Assembly: GCA_034008185.1 (NCBI GenBank)
Contig: CM067084.1
Span: 4,979,385-5,043,384 of the forward strand
Direction: 5' to 3'
Source of the DNA: Gorsachius magnificus
Taxonomy: Eukaryota; Chordata; Aves; Pelecaniformes; Ardeidae
Length of the DNA: 64,000 bases
Made by a program: the position numbers and the translations under genes. The notes beneath the pieces were generated by a model. That model searched no databases. It saw only the letters and a list, made by a program, of their open reading frames with translations, and was not told the DNA's origin. This document shows positions 40,001 to 54,350 of this stretch, in pieces. Position 1 is the stretch's first letter; each line of letters begins with the position of its first letter.

Positions 40001-43000
40001 CTGATATTATAGTAATATATTAATCATGATGAACTCATTTAGTATGAATGTGGTTATCATAAAATGCTTATATAGATGCTCTAAATTAATTAGCTTGACC
40101 TTAAAATTTTGACAGGTAACCCATAAGTGCCTAGTGTAACAACTTGACTTAGAGCAGAAGGCAGGCTGTGAGCATGATTCTTGAGCATGAAGTTCAGTCT
40201 TTCAAAATTTCCTTCTCGCTCCTTGACAATAACTCTGTTGGATAAGAGCAACATTGACCAGGTTTGCTGATTATGTATGAATAATGGAGACTGGTATGTG
40301 CAAAAGAAACACATTTTGTGGATCTTCTGTATCTGTGGATCTTCTTAATTTCTGTAATGTTTGATATAGTTGAAACATTTCTACTCTTCTGGCAGTAGTA
40401 ATGCTTGTGCGTCAGCACAGAATTGTTTAATTAAGAATTTCTGATATACAGACATATGCCTTAAAAGCAAGTTTAAACATTAAAAAAAACCCAGATTTGC
40501 TATAGCCCCCACACCTCTACGCTAGATTTTGATATCACTGCAAACCAAATACATTTAACATTTCAGAGATTTGCATTTTATGGTGAAAGACTTGAAATTC
40601 CCTTCTCAAATTGAGTTTTCTATTTGGGGGGAAAAATAATTTGAGAAGTGTGAATTGAAACTAACATTTACATTAAACTTTGCACAGAAATGGGCAGTTC
40701 ATGATAGACCCCTACTTAACTGTCATTTCAGTATTTTTATCTCATGTGCTAAATTCTATATACCAAACTGGCTAACAAGAACCCAAAAGGATTTTTAAGC
40801 TACATTTCTTCAAAAGGGGCCACACTACACCAAGAGGAAGAGAAAGAGCATTCTCTGAAAAGACAGTGATTTCATTTGTCCTACATCCAGGACCTCATGC
40901 CTTTAATAGGTTCATAAAAATTGCTGTATAAGCTCTACAATAGGTGAGAGAAAGATCCACTTCCTTCGCTGTGTCTTCCTTCTATTATCCTATATATCTG
41001 TCTTGCTAAGAGTCAGAGAGTTTGAAAATGCTATTATTAAACTCTTAAAATTGTCTGCAAGTCATTAAGCCCCTAATACAAATTTGTCTTCAGGGGACCC
41101 TGTCACAAGGATATGCACAGCCATACTATATATACAAACAGTCTTAAAATAGGGATGACTCCCAGGTGCTTCTTAGTGAAACCTTGAACTCCATTGCAGA
41201 TGATCTTTTATTAAATTCAGCATAAGCAAGCGGGGTGAAAGCAAGTCAGTGGTGTTCCTATGTGTTGAGAACATCAATTTGAAATGTCGCTATTCTAAAG
41301 TCAGCTACAAAGACTCCTGACATTTTCATCTAGAATAAACGTTTCTGGAGGGACTGCAATATGGTGTTTTTATCATTTTTTGCTGTTAACGCAGTTCCAA
41401 CCCCTTTTTTTTACCTGCAGATTCTTTTACAATAGAGGATAAAAACACTATTTACATTTTATAATTGCAAGTTAAATAATTTGTTCTCTTCTTGGGAATG
41501 TACCTCTGTATCATCTGTATACCGCTATTCTGGATCTCATGCATTTTGTAAAGCTCATTTTCCAAGGCAACTTTTTGGCAGAGAATTTAGTAATAATATG
41601 CGTTCACATTTAAACCTCCTTTGGATTCCTGAGCTGCTTCTTAATTGTTGAAGTGCTTTCTTTCATTTTCAAATTCAGAATCAACAACTTACTGACACCT
41701 TTATACTTGAAACAGCTTGGAGTATGAAAGGGTGTTTCTGCTTCTGATTTAATCTCGGACAATAACATCTATATTCATGGCCTGAGTTCAAGAGGAAGTA
41801 AAAGATCCCATCTCAGCTGTGGCCAGGACTTTCTCACAACTTATAGTCATCTCTTTAAGTCTCTAAAGCAGATATTCTGATCATTTTGGCTCACCCAGGG
41901 AATGGAATACTCAAAACTGTCCCAGTTCCATTAATTTTACCATTTCAGACATGGAAAAACTGAGCTGTGGAAATATATGGTAGATAAGGCCTTCAATGGT
42001 AAATATTTTGGAGTATTCTTACCCACCTTGTAAATCACACATCAACAACTAAATAAAACCACTAAGGCTGTTTTTCAGCAATCAGCATCCTAGCAGGAGT
42101 CAAGCTTATGATTTCTTTTGTTCTGTATTTTTTGAAGTAGATTTTTTCAAGAAATACTGATGATTTTGCTAAATGAGGCTTTTAGTGCAGAGGTCAGTGC
42201 CTCATTCTAAACTGACAGATACAAGTGAATATTTTAAATACAATAGCTTGATTGCCAGAATACTATTTGAAAGTGGATATTGCATTCAAATTTGTGGCAA
42301 GTCCAATGACCAAACCAATTGTTGAGTTACGTTTGGAAAGAGAAAGCACTATTATAGCCCAAGTTATGGTCAGTAAACATATTGCTAAAATGTAGAGTAG
42401 AATCAATAGTAAATGAAAGGGGGGCATAAATCCTGTATAATCTTGCATGCTGTGTGGGAAGTCTGATGACTCTGTTACTGTTGTGATCCTTACCTGTTCT
42501 GTTTTGAAACCTGCAGAGGCTGGATCTCTCAGTGTCTCAGTTTCTCTCTTTCAGCCATGTTTAACTCAATGTCTTATGAATGAATACTTCAACAAATGTG
42601 CTACATATTTCCATACAAACAGCTGCCCTGTGCTTCACTGATAGATAATGTATTTTATCCTTTTCATACACTATATTATGCATTCTCCTTACATAGGCAT
42701 CTCAGATATATTATCTGAGAATCAGTTTTTGTCTTATGTAAATAGTTCTCTGGAGGATTTCATAACTAGACCCAGCAGAAATAAAAAATAAAACCTAGCA
42801 ATAGGACAAAATAATGTCTATTATTTGCATAAAAAAACCCAAATTAAGCACATGGCCAGGCAAACTACTCTAAGTCTGTCCAGAAAAATGTCATGCTCTG
42901 TTTTGTCAAATATAGGACTTACATCTCATGAAAATTACTCAAGTTCTTAACTAAAGGAGTCTCAGTCTGAGAGCTATATACGTTTTAAAATTAAGAAGCA

Positions 43001-46000
43001 GCAGCAGAGAGGAAAAAGCAGTCTTGCTAAGCAGACTGAATTCTCTGTGAAGAACATTTGGTTACAAATACAGATGCACCTCAAAACCATTTGAAAGCAA
43101 GACATTCAACTTCTGCCAAGAGACAGGAGAGAATTTCGAGCATAGTTGAAACCGTTAGAGCACATCAGCCGTTAATCCCGTTCGTTCATTACAAAGTTAT
43201 GGCTGGAATTAATAATTACACTGAAACCAATGACCACATGAGATGAATAAAGAACATTCAGAAAGTAACAACTCTGTTTAGCTAAGCTCCTGATTGCTTT
43301 TGGTCTGCAAAAGATAGGACTGCATTAAGTCATTTCTAGCCTTCTGTCTTATTACCCAGGTAGGTCTATTCATATAAATTCACCCCAGAGGTTCACAGAG
43401 CATATCATTGTTATGCAAACTCAAATTACAGTGATGTAACTAATAAAATTTGCTTACCGCCCTCCAAGATACAGGGATATGAGAGATCCATCGTAGAAGG
43501 TACCTTCATTTCTACATAAGGCTTAAAAGAATGCAGCAAAAAAAATTACTTGACATCATATAGGGCTCATTGCATTACAAAGTGCATTATATTTTCTCAA
43601 AATCTGCTTGTTATTGCTTGGCATCTCTTCAGACTTCTTTATCAGTATAGAGATTCTGCTTCAGTTCTGTTAATCTCCACTACAACTCAGATTTTTACCA
43701 TCACCACGTGTACCGTTACGTTCCTGCTTTAGATCTTCCCTTCTGTGGAAACTCTTCTCATTTCCATTCAGCACTTTGGTTCTCTGCCTTGCTTCAGAAA
43801 ACCTTCATCTTTCATCTTACTAATGCAAACTGCTACAGTTCTTCAATTTAGCTACTTTCAGATGATTTTTACCACTATCAAACGATCCACAGGCCATAGC
43901 CTAGATCTCTTCTTGTGCCCTGATATATAGACCTAGGGAGAACTGAAATCAACTTCTGTAAGGTTTGGCTTCAGCACTGGCATTATGACTGTTAATTAAA
44001 AATTGGTGTTATCAGACCTTGTCAACATTTCCTCAGATTTAGGTGTTCTGAATATTTTGCTTTTCACCTGATTTTTTATTTTCAAGGCAATGCATTTTCC
44101 TAGTTAAAAAAGAGCTGAGCCTCTAAATATTCTCTATTACTTTTCCCTGCATGCATTCTTCATAAAATACCACAAAAAGGGGGGAGACTATTATGTGCTT
44201 CCAAGAAATTTCAAATTTATGTACAAGGAAGAGACAAAAAAACTGCTTCTTTATTCTGAGATGATGACTGGTTGATGGTTTTTCTTTTTTCTTCTGCTCT
44301 TTTTGCCCCCTTACATGCAAAAATGTGCAGAATTCATGAGTTGCTGTTACATAAAGGAGATATAGTAGTTTATCTTATTCTTCCAAATTAAATATTCTGA
44401 CCATTTTTTTCCTGGTGTTCTTTTTGTCTTTCCTGTACACCTTTGTTTCCTATTATTGTAGGCAGCATAAGCCCGTTGGAAAAAAAATCTTCTTTATAGA
44501 AACAAGAAGTAAATAATGAAGTCTGTTAGAAATTGCTGCGAAAAATAAACGCTAGACTGATTTTTTCAAAAGAAACTAGCTATTTTGAAAGTTTTTGGAA
44601 GGTGTACAAGTAATGTATTGCAGAGATGAAAGAATCTCTCACCATTTTTGAAAGCCATTTCATCATAGAATGTATCAGATTGAGTATGAATTGATGCAAC
44701 AGTTAGACTTTCATTATAAAAGGAAACCATCAAATAACATGGTTGCTTCCGATCTATTTTAAATGTTTGGGTGACCAAATAATGCTTTGCAGAGAAATTC
44801 CAAGTCAGCTGTAGTTTTTATAAATACAGCTGATTAAGATTCCTCTTCCAATTCCCAGCAACTGAAATAATCAAGTCATAGATATGGTATTCTCTGTCTT
44901 TGTGGCTTTTCAAGAGAATATTAATATTTACGTTTCCTTGTAAAAATATTCTGTTTGGTTCAATGCATCGACATTACTTTGGATATGCATTATCCTAATA
45001 TTGATCCTTTTGCTTCAATTATCTGTTCTGCTGTAGTCCATTTCCAGAAGTCTCCTGCATTGTAAAGTCACTCCTTTCATGAATGTCTGTCGTAAGACAT
45101 ATAATATTGTCAGAAGATGCTGAAGTGTAATTATTATTTCAAATGTCAATGGACATTTTCCCAGCAAATGAATTTCTGAAAATTAGAAGTATTAAAGGTA
45201 TATGAACACTGAAGTCAGTAACCTGCATCTGAATTTTGATTTTTAATAAGGAACATGTCATAAATCAAAATTAAGAGACATTGTAATTACCAGTGGATGT
45301 TCTTTTTCAAGGTGCTATCACATTTGGAACAGATTCATTCCCTTTTTTTTTTTTGCTTCTCTCTTTCTTAATTAAGGACCTTTTTACTAGAACTCTTTTT
45401 TGGAAGAAATATTTAATATTCCACATCTCAGGAGCTGGCTGACAAAACTTAAAATGTGTATTCTTTGGTTACAGTAAAGGATGGAATTATTTCTTGCCAT
45501 GGCATTGATATGAAGTTTGTTTTAAAACACGAAAGAACCTCTTACACTCCTGAAAAATGGTATTAAAATTTATTGTTAGATATCGTTGATTGTGATTGAA
45601 AATCACTTCATTAAATTAAAGTACAGAGAGATGAAGGACATCTTGCAGCAATGAAAATGGTTGCAAATTTAATTAAAACATTAAATTATTGTTGGAATAA
45701 AGGTCATAATCATAAAATGTAATTGAAGGGAGTACATTAGCATGTACCCTAAGGTATCCTTTCTATTTCAAAATATATATTACATATTTGACATTTAAAG
45801 AGGAAATAGGTACCATTTTATCTGGATGGATGAACTACGATGGTATGAATTGTTATACATAATACAATTTAAGAACCCAATCTTTCAAAAAATCATTTGC
45901 TCCTTGCATAGGTGCAACATACTATTTTTATGTCTCTGGCTGAGAAAATTCACCTTCTTATTTATTGAACATCATGGACCTGCACGGAGAGGAGGACATT

Positions 46001-46480
46001 GTATCGTATACTAAGACTTTATCTCTATGGAAAAAGTATTAACTTACACCACTGACTTCAAAGAGTATTCTTGTCAGACTCTGGTTACATTTATGATGGT
46101 GTGTACCATTTATCACTGCATTTCCTCTCCCTTGCAGCAGATTAGAGGGGCAAACAGTGCATAGTAATAGAAAATAGAAGCTGCAAGAAGAACATATATC
46201 CATAAAACTGTTGTTGAAAGTATACTGATAATGCTGCTACAAGACCACTGTCACCTCATGTCCTGAGGATTACTTTTTCTAAATAGAAAATACCCCAGAA
46301 TTGAATAAAAGTTCTTCTTAACAATTTCTCCTAAGTACTCAGCAATATTCTCTAAATTCAGATAAAGTCTTTTAAAATATTCTGCACCTCTCTCACTTTC
46401 TGCTTTTACTAAGATATCTTTTTGAAAAAGGAGAGGATATTGTTTGAAATACCTCAGAGGGGAAAGTCAGGGTGCATATA
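34090..46480. other. AT-rich non-coding stretch
   Basis: About 12.4 kb without a supportable gene or interspersed repeat. The many 60-85-codon frames on both strands are AT-driven. One minus-strand frame (42263-42448) encodes a strongly hydrophobic 61-residue product with two possible membrane segments, but nothing else supports it. A short direct repeat is at 40317-40345. Confidence 0.6.
40317..40345. repeat. Short direct repeat, 12 bp, period 17
   Basis: TGTGGATCTTCT occurs at 40317-40328 and again exactly at 40334-40345, separated by GTATC. Small local duplication. Confidence 0.75.
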
Positions 46481-46486
46481 TTCAGA

Positions 46487-46542
46487 AAATTTATATATTT
46501 ATATATTTTAATAGATATTTATATATAAATATATATATATTT
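46487..46542. repeat. AT-rich (TATATTTA/TA)n low-complexity tract
   Basis: More than 50 bp of almost pure A and T with TATATATTT and (TA)n runs, preceded by GAAA and followed by TTTGGAAAG. A polymorphic length is likely. Confidence 0.9.
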
Positions 46543-46544
46543 GG

Positions 46545-49500
46545 AAAGAAAGTCAAGATAACCAAGCTGGATTTCAGCAGTGGTTCCATTGATAAATTAA
46601 TGCTGCAGATTGAAATGCTTTATGTTGTCTACTGAATCAGTTGATTTCTGTAGCTGTCTTTAGATTTAAAAGTAGAAATTAGAAGTGGGTACAGTAAAAG
46701 CCATTTTACTGAATAAAATACTGTAATATAAATACTGTATTACAAATATGTGTGCACATGTATCTGTTTATTCAGCACAATAGGAGATTTTCTTTCACTA
46801 AAGTAATTATCAATTTTTTCATCAAAATGCCTCAAGTATTCATCTCACTCATACACTAAAATATACCTATAGGAGTACAAACATATGCATACAGATTTTT
46901 AAAGTAATACAAGTTGCCTACTGAGGGAGTTAAGCAGAAGGAAGGAGAGAAGCTCTTAGTTCTTTCTCTTCTCCCATTGTTGATACTGTTGAGGGTTTTT
47001 TTGAAAGTCTAACGTGAAAGTTACCCCAATTATGAGCTATCAGCCATTTAGGAAACACTCAAGAGCCCATCTTCAGCCTAGAAAAAAGGTATGGTGCAGG
47101 TGTTAGCAAATGCTGGAGAAGTGTCAAGCAAAGAAGCCTCTTCCTCACAAACAAGTGAGAGGTCACTATGTGGCAATTATTGCATGGTGGGTCTTCCACA
47201 GCCCTCAGTCAAGTCTTACAATATGGGTCAGGATATGAGCACTTTCGGTACGCAGTATTGACTGTGAGGTAATCTGATATGTGCCCACTTTCCTAACACA
47301 GTGCATCTTTTTCGTTTCATAACAAGTGCTAGGTGTGTAAGGGTCGCTGGTGTGTTGGCTGGGTCTTCAAGGTGAGTCATTTAAAATCTCTTTTTCCAGT
47401 GAGAAAGGGCACATCTTCCATTGTACCACAGCTTTTGCTTGCCAATCTAATCTTAAAGCTCAAGTGGTGGCTCTTTCTGGGCTGATGCCAAGGGCAAGTC
47501 TGCATGATTTCACCAGCTCAGAGAGCTCAGCTGTGCAGGCATTTACATGCAGGTTTCTGGGACATCTCTCAGGTGGCATCTGTAGGGTTTGTGTAATAGT
47601 CTAATAAAAAGTCCCTCAGACTTAAAACTGGGCTTTTATATGAGTGATTTTTTATGAATGCTGTACTCAAACAAGAACTTCTGAGGGGTGTTGTAGTTGA
47701 GAAAGTATCTTGATTTTTTTGCTTGATATATAAGAAAAATATTAAGCAAAATGTTTTCTGTAATTCTACTGAGTGGTTGGCAGCAATTTAAAGAAGAGTT
47801 ACAGAAATACTTGCTGTGTATAAGGGGTACAGCTTCCACCAGCTCAGGATGCGTACTTACATTAGATAGAAATTCCCCTTAAGATAAAAATCCCATGGAT
47901 TGCAGGAATCTACCCTTTGGAAACTTTATGCAACTTACAGAACAATGCAATGCATTCTTCCAGTGTGTTCCTAAGAACTCTTTTTGTAACTTGAGGTCAA
48001 AAAATACTACTAACAATAATCAGATTACAATTAATTCTGTCATGGACAAGACGAGATATTTCTCCCATTTCTCCCTTCCATTCAGTTTGGTTTTTAGCAA
48101 TGGTAGAACTGCCTGATGTTTGCAGACAGACTGCTTTTTCCTTTGAAGAGCACCGGAGACATTTTGTTAGTGTTGGAAGTATTTGATAAAGAGGGATACA
48201 TATATCTTTAATCATATAAACTGGGTAAGCATGTAATATTCATGAATGCAAATACAAAAACTTCAGACTGTGACTATAGCTGAATATAAGGAATTGGATT
48301 TTCGTAAGAGCCAAGAGAACTATTTATACACATTCCACCAAAATTCTTTTGAAAATTTTAGCTAAAAATGTGTGCTATTATGAATGGAATTCATACTACT
48401 GTAATTTTTATGGCACTAATCTCAAGAAGTGTTATTGGGAAAGCTCAGTTCCATGAGAGAAATTAGATAAGGAATGAGTTTGATAGAAATTTATTTAGAT
48501 GCATTAGCATGGCTCATAAGATGGGTATTAAGAATCTCAAACACAGAATTCAGACATGTGTTATGGATTCTTTACGATTATTGGAGTAGCATGACTTATT
48601 GAATAAAAAAATAGAACACTTGCAGCTTTCTTATTAATTTAAACAGTACACAGAGTAGTCATATCTGAAGTCAGTAGCCATATGGGAAGGTATCTAATTA
48701 AACTTACCATAGCAATATAAAATATTACATGTAAAATGCTACAGGTATATCTTTGAAAAATACCTCAGTCAAATCTACCTGTGAAATAAGCAGATGTTAT
48801 ATGTATTAGAAATAATGATCCACTTCTGTTTTCTTTTGATGCTGTAGGGCCAATGAATAAATTCATATGGAAATGGGGGCATACTTCAAAATGAATTAAT
48901 CAGTAAGTGAACATTAAAGCAAAAGAAATTATTAGAAGACCAAAATTTAATTAATACTATCTGATAATTTTGAGTGTGATATGAGAAGTATTTGATTTCA
49001 GCTATGAACATTTAATAGGCTTAGATTCCTAAGCTTAAACACATTTCTTAGAATATAGCAGAGATCCAACTGCCCCAAAATAAACAGAAGTAAATTTATT
49101 TTTAATTGTGAATCTTCCTAAAAAGAAGATGGTAGGTATTAGAAGATGTTGGGTATTTGGCTAACACTTTTCTTATACTGTCTGATCACTGGAATTTACC
49201 AGACATCCACAATGCCTGGATAATTCTATACTCAACCCATCACTATAAATTTGACACAACATGTATTCATTGAACACACATTGCCTGGAATAGTGTTGAT
49301 CAATGCATGGGGCATATTGCTGTTCTTAGCAACGCACAATCAATTTACTCATTGGCGATGAATCTAATCACGGGCAGTGAGTCTAATCTAATCACAGGCA
49401 ACATCAGCCTTGTTCCTTATGTAAAGAAAAACTGCGTATAAAATGTATATGCATAGAGAAAATATATTGTGCTTTTTCCTTTTGACAATTCTGGCATGCC

Positions 49501-52500
49501 TTGGATAAGATAATTTTAATCACCCTTGGCCAAAAATCCTTTTCCTTACTAGCCTGTTATTGGTTTGAGGGCATTGCAGCAAGTCATTTTACACTGTGGA
49601 AACAAAAGAAGAACCACACATAGGTTTTTAATAACTTATTAATTCTTAAGATTCTTAAATAGAGGTAGAATCTTTAGCGATCATCATCTTTTATCACTAT
49701 TTCATGTGGTCTCCAGACATAATTTCACTTACCATCTTCCTCCTCTTACTAACCTGTTGCATCAAAGCCATCAGCAAAGCAGTAGCAGACTGTTCAGACT
49801 GCTTATTTTCATCTGTTAGTTTATGTCAGTGGTATTTCCTGGAAAGGTGTCGCCAAGAGAATTAGTTGGCAAAATACATTTTAAAAATCAGGTTTTTTTC
49901 AAAGTTTAAATCTATTTCTGTTATATTTTCCCTTTTTTTCTCTTTCAGTAAGTACCAAAGGCTTTTTTGCCCTCTCCTGCTTTACCTTTTCCTTGTTTCC
50001 CCCTGTTTTCTTATATTCAAATGTATTCCTTTATTAGCAAAAATCTTGAATAAAAGAAAATCAAAGAAGATGAGTCAGAATTTGGTGAAGGTAGATACCA
50101 GATATTGCTTCTTAGAATTACAACATTAATCTGTTTCCTAAACCCAAGATTTCAAGATCCATACTATGTTATTTTGTATATTCCATTATCTTGAGGCTGT
50201 TTCTGAATTTTTCATTATTTCCCTTCCAGAGGAAAGGACATGTAACATAATGAGACAGAGATTTGAATAACATTTGAGGCATTATCTTCTGCATTAGGAT
50301 CTACAGGAATCTTGGTGTATAAGTAAAATCCAGAATCCGGCTGTTTTGGCAAATGTCTGTTCTCAGCAAACACTTAAATGAGTCAGTAGTAACCCTCCAT
50401 AACAATGTCACAGGCGTTGTTTAAGTAGGGAGTTCTGACCTGTTCTTGTCTGGATTATTACTCTCAATTCATCCACATATTCTGAAAGGGAAGCATTCAG
50501 GATGGAAACCATTATATGATATGTGTGCATATGCTCCAGTGCTGTGGTCTCTGTAGCTAGCTAATGCTATTACTGTATTTCTCCTCCCTTAAATGAACTG
50601 TTAAAATAAAGGAAAGGAAAAAAAAAAAAGAACCTTGTCAGAAGATGTGTATCTTGGTTTTTGTAATTTCAAAGGTAGTCATCATAAATTATTTAATACC
50701 ACTTTTTCCACTTTAAAAGCTGAAATAACTAGATAAATTGGATTGTATTCTTCACTATATGAAACATCACAAAGAAATATAATAGGAAAATTAGTATTTG
50801 AAACTTGTGTCCATTAATGAAATTGGGAGGGATATACAGTTTACTGATAAGACATTTCTGAAGACACCTTTAGAGTTCCAGTCTGAGCCATGACACTGTA
50901 ATGAAGAAAGAAGCGATGGAGAAAATATACATAGATCAAATGTAAAAGGAGTACAAGGCAGCAACATTCAGATCGCAGAAGACTGAAATGGCAGTGGGTG
51001 ATTACAATAATTTTGGGGAATAAGAAAAAAATTATAAGTGCATCAGAGAAAGTTATACATATTGTAAAACACCTAAACTAAACTTGAAACCAAGATTGAG
51101 GCATTGTCAACATTTCTGTTACTCAAATAAGCAGAAGAATTACTATTTGATAAATATGGGTGGTTATCCTTCTGCTTCCCAGCACCCTAAATCTGTTCAT
51201 TATCACCATATCAAATAAGACAGAGGTATTCTAGAACAGGTAAGACATGAAACTTCAGGAGAAAAATGTGTAGATTTTGTTTGCTCATTTGTTTGCCAAT
51301 TACTGACAAGATCTAAATGTAGTTTATCTCTAAGTGAGAGAAGGTTGTCCTTAATTACATCAATGAAAGTTACTTTTCTATTATAAGCTGTTTGGTTTTA
51401 TACCTTTTCTGTCTGTTGTCTGAATCAATCAGTATAAGAGCATGCTTGTGGATATCAGAATGGTCTCTTGGGAACTGCTGAAACAAATCAAGAAAACTGA
51501 GAGAGATTTAGAGTTGAGAGATTTGCAAAACAAGAATTCAAAATTCCTATGACTGACTTTACTGTGGGGAAAAAAAAGTCTTGGCCTAGAAACAGTTTAG
51601 AAAAAAAATGAGACATGATGGGTCTCCTAATCTGTTTATTTTTGATCCCTCTTGTGGCATCCTTATCTATGGTAGTTTGTTATTCTACTAGAAAAAAATA
51701 CGTTTTATGAGTTTTCTATTTTGAATTAGTGGCATGATTCTGTGCTATTTGATGTTAGGTAAATGGATCACAGTACATAACCGGTTGCCAAATCCAGCCA
51801 GCTCTGATGACATTAGGCCAACTTCTTGAATTTGAAATGCACATCACCCTTAATTACAGAACACCTAACTTCCACTTCATTCCAGTAGTTCCAGGTCCTT
51901 TGTCTAATCAGGAAAGCTGAAGAATTACGAAGAGATGTAAGAGATGCAGACTGTCAAAACAGAAAGACAGCTAAACTTGTTTGTATTTCATAAAGCTGCT
52001 CAGAACTGACGTGGAGGCTGTAGTATCAAGTGAGCTGTTAGTGAATTAAAACAGATAAGGAAAAAAAGAAAGCTGGTAGCACATGGGGAAAGTGAGACAG
52101 TGCTGCTGTTTCAGTGTGGGTTCGGTGAACTGCCAGGTTAAATTTTAGGAAAACCCTGCAAGACTGCAGTGACGCATTTAATGTAATACAGAGAGTTTTG
52201 AATGCTGGCAAAGAAAAAATCAGAGTACCTTGAAGAACAATGTCATTACCTCAAAATTGAAAGTGATAAAAATTTTTTCAAGCTTTTTATTTTCCCTTTT
52301 TCATCAGTGTTTTTTTCCCTTCTAACTGATCATTCATTTCCAGTCTGCTGTTAAACAGCTTTATCAAATGAAGGCTGTGTGACTATGTAATGAGTATGTA
52401 GCCAATAAAAATGCTTTCAATTACATTTTAAAGCTGAAAAATATCAAATTACTGCTGTATGAGGATACTCCATTGAAAACTCTAAGATTACAAGAGAGGT

Positions 52501-53860
52501 CATTATGTTTCTCTACTACATGACTTTGTAGTGTAATAGCACAGTGCCACCTTAAACATGATTCATTGAAAGCGTTACAGTGAACAAACCAATTTGTCAT
52601 TTCTAGAGCCCTGCAATCAATGAAACAGATCATCCAAATTAAGAAACAGTGTAAACTTTTCTTTCTTTCTTTCCATTACTACTAGAACTTTCAGATGATT
52701 AAAAAAAATTTCAAAAAATGTGATCTAGTTTTCACTATATCTGTGATTTCTTTAATTCTTATATTTCTCGTCATTGCAGTTGTATTCATAAGTGCTAGTT
52801 TCTTTCATCTTTTGATTCTCGTTCACTAGCAAATGTTAGGTTGATAGAGAACTGATTGAGTTGCAGGAGATCTGAGTTTATCTCCTTATTTTATAATTCC
52901 CATGATACCTTGGAGAAATTAGTGTTCTAATGTAATTAAGTTCCAGTTGTAAAAGACATTTAGATACTCAGAAAGCAGCGGGGCAAAAGTTTTAAATCAT
53001 GTGGTTTTAGAAACAGTACCCAAATCTCTCTGTAGTCAAGTTCCCAATTTATGAACTCAGTTTTTCTTAACCACTGGGATTACAGATTTTTTAAGGAGGA
53101 CATGTCTAGCAGAAATCACAGTGGTACTGAGGCATAGGACTACCAATGTAGAACAGTAATAGGCTAAAAATCTTGCAGAATGTTTTTTATTATTTTTAAA
53201 AATTGTCATAGCTTTTTTTAAAATCTTTCCAAACAATTGTATACTGTCGTAAGACTGTGGATTGGATGAACCATGTATAAACTGCATGTTACATAACCAT
53301 CGTATTCATGTTCAGCGTAAAAAGTAATTTGTCCCTTTTCAGTAGAAATATCAGTCATTGGCCGTAACACAAGCTGCAGGCAAAACTGTGATCTGATGAA
53401 TTTTCCTCTTCTGAATTTCAGAAGCAAGTGACTAACACACTGTTTCATGCACACCAAAGAAACATTCATACATGCTGTAGCATAATCTTTTGTATAAGTA
53501 AAGTGCATTCTGGATCCTACAAGATACCTGCAATAGCAAACAGAAAATTTCTCTCTCGATTGCTAGCAAGTTTATGAGAATTGATTTTATGCATGTTCTT
53601 TATAAATAAAGTTTTTATCAGAAAACCCCAAGCCTCAAACCGTTCCATTCAGCATTAATTTTACCTATCTAACTACTGAATGCCTCATACCTATTAATAA
53701 AGTTATTCAGGGCAACACAACTGAATAGTTGCATTTTCCACACGCTGCCAAAATGACCTCTATGTAGATTAATGTGAGAGAGTACAATAGGTGTATCTAA
53801 ACTGGCAATTTAACACTTTGCAGTGGCTCTTTTTAGGTATTAGATGCACTTACTCTTATA
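46545..53860. other. AT-rich non-coding stretch
   Basis: No gene recognised. A consensus splice donor (AAG|GTGAGT, junction after 47371) sits in a GC-richer patch at about 47,040-47,600 that also holds an 84-codon plus frame. Both are weak hints of a non-coding transcript. A short tandem duplication is at 49361-49400. Poly(A) of 12 near 50619-50630 and a (TTTC)n stretch near 52660-52673 are minor. Confidence 0.55.
49361..49400. repeat. Short tandem duplication, 16 bp, period 24
   Basis: AATCTAATCACGGGCA (49361-49376) recurs as AATCTAATCACAGGCA (49385-49400), one difference in 16 bases. Local duplication. Confidence 0.75.
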
Positions 53861-53869
53861 GTTCAGAGC

Positions 53870-54350
53870 CACGTTGTGTGCCCTAGAATATACCACAGGT
53901 ACACTTAAAGCTATTTCCTTCCCAGGGAAGTCAAGGTGGAAGTCCTGTCCTGTAGCAGCATCTGGAGCACATGAATCACAGGGTGGACCTAAGGTCCTCC
54001 AGCAGTTTTTTTGTTTTCTGGGCATGAGTGGAGACCTGTTGAGTAGTGAAAGGCTTGTGCCATGTACTAGGTTCAGATCATCCGGGAGTGTTCAAGAGAA
54101 GCAGCCAAGTGACTTTCATTGCCAGTAAACATTCATTGTGGTGATGGTTCCAAAATGGAGCACCAGACCAAACTCCAGTCTCTTCCATCTTTGCCCCACT
54201 TGGTAAAGTGCATGCACCAAGAAAGGACCAGCAGAATCCATCTGTATGTGAATTCAGACCTCTTCACAGTGGGCAGGTTGCTTACAAAGCTCTGTACTTC
54301 AGTCTGGGTTTGGAGTAGGTACCACAGAGCCTGATCGCTCAGGCATCACA
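53870..54350. other. GC-richer island, unidentified
   Basis: A block of roughly 480 bp stands out from AT-rich surroundings by its GC content. It contains open frames on both strands: 53874-54128 and 54119-54334 on plus, 53840-54025 on minus. The plus frames overlap by a few bases in different registers. None resembles a known protein. The block could be an old retroelement or LTR remnant, a decayed exon cluster, or a regulatory island. I cannot place it in a repeat family by eye. Confidence 0.35.

Noticed and set aside
42263..42448. 61-residue minus-strand hydrophobic frame with two possible membrane helices
   Set aside because: T-rich DNA gives hydrophobic codons by chance; no promoter, splice or conservation evidence visible.
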